This document shows, piece after piece, positions 61,230 through 64,000 of a stretch of DNA of 64,000 nt. Origin of the DNA: Amycolatopsis australiensis (GTDB lineage Bacteria; Actinomycetota; Actinomycetes; Mycobacteriales; Pseudonocardiaceae). The first letter of the stretch is position 1, and every line of letters begins with the position of its first letter. The notes below the pieces were generated by a model. It did not search any database and was not told the DNA's origin. It was given only the letters and a program-made list of their open reading frames with translations. The translations under genes were made by a program, and so were the position numbers. The stretch lies in the NCBI RefSeq assembly GCF_900119165.1, contig NZ_FPJG01000006.1, positions 1,488,001-1,552,000 on the forward strand. Reading direction: 5' to 3'.

Positions 61230-62393
61230 GTGGGGGTCCTCCTCGTCCTCGCGGTGGGCACGTTCACCGTCGGCACCGACGGGTTCGTGCTCAACGGCCT
61301 GCTGCCCGCCATCGCCGCCGACCTGCGCGTGACGGAGTCCGTCGCGGGCCAGCTCACCACCGTCTTCGCCCTGACCTACGCGCTCGCTTCGCCGCTCATC
61401 GCCGCGTTCACCGGCGGCTGGGACCGCCGGTGGCTGCTGGCCGGCGGCATGGCGCTGTTCACCGCAGGCATGGCCGGGCAGGCGCTCGGCACGTCGTTCG
61501 CCGTCGTCGCCGGGGCCCGGCTGCTCGCGGCCGTCGGCGCGGCCGCCTTCCAGTCCACCGCCTACGTCCTCGCGGGCGCGTTGTCGTCCGACGAACGCCG
61601 CGGCCGCGCGCTGGCGACCGTCGCCGGCGGGATGAGCGTGTCGATGGTGCTCGGCGTCCCGATCGGCGTGCTCGCCGGGACCTGGCTCGGCTGGCGCGCG
61701 GTGATGTGGGGCATCGGGGTGGTCGCCGTAGTCGTCGCCGTGCTGATCCCGATCATCCCCGAGGTGCGCATGCCCGCGGTGGGGCTGCGCACGCGGCTCG
61801 CCGTCCTCGGGCGGCGGCCGGTCGTCCGGGTGCTGCTGGTGACGGTGTTCGGCACGATCGCCGCCTTCACCGTGTTCGTCTACCTGCCGGTGCTGGTCGC
61901 GCCGGTCGCGAGCGGCGCGGTGCTGTCCTGGGTCCTGGTCGGCTCCGGCGTCGGCCAGGTCGTCGGCACCACCGTCGCGGGCCGCGCCACCGACCACCTC
62001 GGTCCCGGCCGGGTCCGCGCGCTTTCCCTGGCCGGCACGGCGATCGTCCTCGCGGTACTCGACGTGGCGGTGCTGTCGCTGCCGGGCGCGCTGCTGCTCG
62101 CGCTGTGCTCGGGCGTCTTCGGTGGCATGTTGATGGTGCCGCAGCAGCACCGGCTCTTCACCGTCGCGCCGGACGTCGCGACCGTCGCATTGGGACTGAA
62201 CGGCTCGGCGATCTACGTCGGGGGCGCGCTGGGTTCGGCGCTCGGCGGCGCCGTGCTGGCCGGCGCGGGACCGGCATGGGTCGGTCCGGCCGCCGCCGTC
62301 GCCTCTCTCACGGCGCTCGCCCTCTGCGTCACGAGAGCTTTGCCGACCACTTTTCTTCGATCCGCCCGAACCGCCACACCGCCAGTGCGATGA
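61200..62393 (+). CDS. MFS transporter (DHA1-like)
   Basis: 397 aa, 12 helices. The opening GTFTVGTDGFVLNGLLPAIA and the loop DRRWLL are typical of DHA1 sugar or drug efflux proteins (AraJ/CmlR-like). The ATG at 61200 is six bases after a -10 box and fits leaderless translation; a GTG at 61230 downstream of the palindrome is the alternative. Divergent from arsR. Its 3' end overlaps the convergent NiCoT gene by 65 bp, which is unusually long. Confidence 0.85.
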   Translation: MTIRRSSNDRVGVLLVLAVGTFTVGTDGFVLNGLLPAIAADLRVTESVAGQLTTVFALTYALASPLIAAFTGGWDRRWLLAGGMALFTAGMAGQALGTSFAVVAGARLLAAVGAAAFQSTAYVLAGALSSDERRGRALATVAGGMSVSMVLGVPIGVLAGTWLGWRAVMWGIGVVAVVVAVLIPIIPEVRMPAVGLRTRLAVLGRRPVVRVLLVTVFGTIAAFTVFVYLPVLVAPVASGAVLSWVLVGSGVGQVVGTTVAGRATDHLGPGRVRALSLAGTAIVLAVLDVAVLSLPGALLLALCSGVFGGMLMVPQQHRLFTVAPDVATVALGLNGSAIYVGGALGSALGGAVLAGAGPAWVGPAAAVASLTALALCVTRALPTTFLRSARTATPPVR

Positions 62394-63414
62394 CCCAGGT
62401 CAGCACGAACAGCCCGACGATCCCGAAGCCGACGTAGTCCAGGTTCACCGACGCGATCGCGGCCAGCGGACCCGAGGTGATGTCCAGCTTCTCGGTGAGG
62501 ATGGAGACGAGCTCGATCGTGCCGATCACGAACGCGACGGCGACCGACAACGACGTCACCGTGATGTTGTAGAAGATCTTGCGGACCGGCTTCGCGAACG
62601 CCCAGCCGTAGGCGAAGTTCATGAAGCAGCCGTCCACGGTGTCGAACAGGCTCATGCCGGCGGCGAAGAGGATCGGCAGCACGAGGATCGCGTACCAGGG
62701 CAGGGCGAAGGTCGCCGCGCCGGCGGCGAGCACGAGCAGGCCGATCTCGGTCGCGGTGTCGAAGCCCAGCCCGAACAGCAGCCCGACCGGGTAGATGTGC
62801 CACGGCTTGCGCACGGCCTTCGTCGCGCCGCGAAGCAGCCGGTTCAGCGCGCCGCGGTTGTCCAGCTGGCGTTCGAGTGCGGCTTCGTCGAACTCACCGT
62901 GGCGCATCCGCCGGAACACCCGCAGGATGCCGACCAGCACGACGAGGTTCAGGATGGCGATGACGTAGAGGAACACACCGGACACCGACGTCCCGATCAG
63001 GCCGGTGGCTTCGTGCAACGCCGACGAGCCGTTCTCGACCTGCCCGGCCAGCGCGCGCACGCCCAGCGACAGCAGCAGGCACAGCGCGAAGACGATCGTC
63101 GAGTGCCCGAGCGAGAACCAGAACCCGACCGACAGCGGCCGCTTGCCGTCGGCCATCAGCTTGCGGGTGGTGTTGTCGATGGCGGCGATGTGGTCGGCGT
63201 CGAACGCGTGCCGCATGCCGAGGGTGAACGCCGTGACGCCCAGCCCGATCCCGAACACGCCGGACGTGCCCAGCGCGTAGTGCCGGGGCGCGACGAAGGC
63301 CGCCAGCACCACCCAGCCCACGACGTTGAGCAGCAGGACGAACCCGGCCATCCCGCCGATCGACACCCACTCGCGGCGCGACAGCCCGCGCCGCGAGTCC
63401 TCGGTCGTGCTCAT
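62329..63414 (-). CDS. NiCoT-family nickel/cobalt transporter (HoxN/NixA-like)
   Basis: 361 aa, eight helices. The family signature HAFDADHIAAIDN (HX4DH) is in helix 2, LGHSTIVFAL and FGLGFDTATE follow, and FAAGMSLFDTVDGCFMNFAYGWAF is the fourth motif. It imports Ni2+ or Co2+ with high affinity for urease, hydrogenase or cobalamin enzymes. ATG 63414 follows GGGAAGG by nine bases; GTG 63420 would be too close to it. No cobalamin riboswitch or clear NikR site was recognised upstream. Confidence 0.93.
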   Translation of the reverse strand: MSTTEDSRRGLSRREWVSIGGMAGFVLLLNVVGWVVLAAFVAPRHYALGTSGVFGIGLGVTAFTLGMRHAFDADHIAAIDNTTRKLMADGKRPLSVGFWFSLGHSTIVFALCLLLSLGVRALAGQVENGSSALHEATGLIGTSVSGVFLYVIAILNLVVLVGILRVFRRMRHGEFDEAALERQLDNRGALNRLLRGATKAVRKPWHIYPVGLLFGLGFDTATEIGLLVLAAGAATFALPWYAILVLPILFAAGMSLFDTVDGCFMNFAYGWAFAKPVRKIFYNITVTSLSVAVAFVIGTIELVSILTEKLDITSGPLAAIASVNLDYVGFGIVGLFVLTWVIALAVWRFGRIEEKWSAKLS

Positions 63415-63475
63415 GCCCACCCGCCTTCCCTCATCTGAGAGGTTAGGCAGGTGAACAGATGATCGGCAACGGGTT

Positions 63476-64000
63476 CTAGCTGGCGCGCACCCGCACCAGG
63501 TCCAGCGCCTTCCGGACGTGCCCCTCCGCGGTGTGCAACGCCTTCGCGGCGGTCTGGACGTCCACCCCGGAGAGCAGGTGCACCAGCGCCACCTTGAGGT
63601 CGCCCCCGGCCTCGGTCAGCGCGTCCGAGCAGTCGGCCATCGTCATGCCGGTGGCCTCCTGCAGGATCCGGATGGTCCGGCCGCGCAGCTTCGCGTTGGT
63701 GGCCCGCATGCTGACCATCAGGTTGGAGTAGGTCCGGCCCAGCTTGATCATCGTCGCGGTGGAGAACGACGTCAGGATCATCTTCTGCGCCGTGCCCGCC
63801 TTCATCCGGGTCGAGCCGGCGATCGCCTCCGGGCCGGTGTCGACGGCGATGAGCACGTCGACACCCGCGGGCTTGGCGGCCTTCGGGTTGCCGGAGACCA
63901 GGCCGGTGCGGGCGCCCTTGCGCGACGCCGCGGCCAGCGCGCCGAGGACGTACGGCGTCCTGCCCGACGCCGTCAGCCCCAGCACGAAGTCGCCGGGCTG
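63476..64000 (-). CDS. murQ: N-acetylmuramic acid 6-phosphate etherase, 3' part
   Basis: C-terminal 174 codons plus stop; the 5' part lies beyond the window. The SIS domain GLTASGRTPYVLGALAAASR, TGPEAIAGSTRMKAGTAQKM and the C-terminal UBA-like TAAKALHTAEGHVRKALDLV are typical of MurQ. It cleaves the lactyl ether of MurNAc-6-phosphate to give GlcNAc-6-phosphate, recycling peptidoglycan. The MurQ name is firm because the RMKAGTAQKM segment is specific to it. Confidence 0.93.
   Translation of the reverse strand, partial: QPGDFVLGLTASGRTPYVLGALAAASRKGARTGLVSGNPKAAKPAGVDVLIAVDTGPEAIAGSTRMKAGTAQKMILTSFSTATMIKLGRTYSNLMVSMRATNAKLRGRTIRILQEATGMTMADCSDALTEAGGDLKVALVHLLSGVDVQTAAKALHTAEGHVRKALDLVRVRAS

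Noticed and set aside
63415..63475. Cobalamin riboswitch or NikR site upstream of the NiCoT gene
   Set aside because: The gap is only 61 bp, with no B12-box sequence and no clear long palindrome.

Overview
The window is high-GC actinobacterial chromosome. Gene content and order fit a Pseudonocardiaceae-type organism (Amycolatopsis-like is my best guess; no marker gene settles the species). Between about 26.4 and 58.3 kb the order of metallophosphoesterase, class A PBP (ponA2-like), WhiB4-like regulator, two ArsA/Get3-like ATPases, RidA, metallo-beta-lactamase, Crp, small membrane protein, endonuclease III, TlpA-like thioredoxin, CoA-type Nudix, MarP protease, EphE-like hydrolase, holin-X-like membrane protein and acetyl-CoA synthetase matches the conserved mycobacterial Rv3683-Rv3667 neighbourhood. 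This backbone is broken by lineage-specific insertions: a Ser/Thr kinase preceded by tandem repeats, a tandem pair of unknown paralogues, a DnaN paralogue, and several transporter/regulator pairs. No insertion sequence, prophage, CRISPR array or integrase was found.

Layout. 0.1-5.9 kb: arginase-fold protein, RtcB RNA ligase, a frameshifted lipoprotein, two MFS transporters and a TetR regulator. 6-11.5 kb: secreted proline-rich protein, esterase, flavin reductase, then an oxidative-stress pair (Ohr, Dps) and glutamate decarboxylase. 11.5-23.5 kb: the most unusual part. A leftward, translationally coupled operon (GT2 glycosyltransferase, ATP-grasp ligase, flippase-like protein, NodU-type carbamoyltransferase, membrane protein) lies back to back with a rightward coupled operon (small PaaK-like protein plus four tandem FemAB/CelD-like acyl or aminoacyl transferases). 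Together they look like an uncharacterised system that builds, decorates and exports a surface polymer or secreted conjugate. 23.3-27.4 kb: tautomerase, S9 peptidase, methyltransferase, tRNA-Pro(CGG), metallophosphoesterase. 27.4-39.4 kb: kinase, PBP, WhiB4, ATPase pair, RidA operon, Nudix/MBL/mycoredoxin operon. 39.4-44.6 kb: esterase, DnaN paralogue, MFS, Crp. 44.7-51.4 kb: nth-tlpA-nudix-marP operon, GntR-TetR fusion regulator with a divergent monooxygenase, EphE-like hydrolase, holin-X-like protein. 51.4-58.3 kb: NhaA with a repeat-encoded tail, peptide transporter, VIT/CCC1 iron transporter with a candidate IdeR box, cupin, AT-hook-like protein, acs. 58.4-64 kb: GNAT, phosphoribosyltransferase plus degenerate Fic protein, secreted protein, ArsR/MFS pair, NiCoT transporter, and the 3' part of murQ.

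Regulation visible in sequence: many genes have a TANNNT -10 box 6-8 nt before the start codon with no Shine-Dalgarno sequence, which implies leaderless transcripts. Long perfect hairpins act as terminators between convergent genes. There are candidate operators for TetR, GntR-TetR, ArsR, Crp and IdeR. Functions are inferred from protein motifs read by eye; no database search was run.
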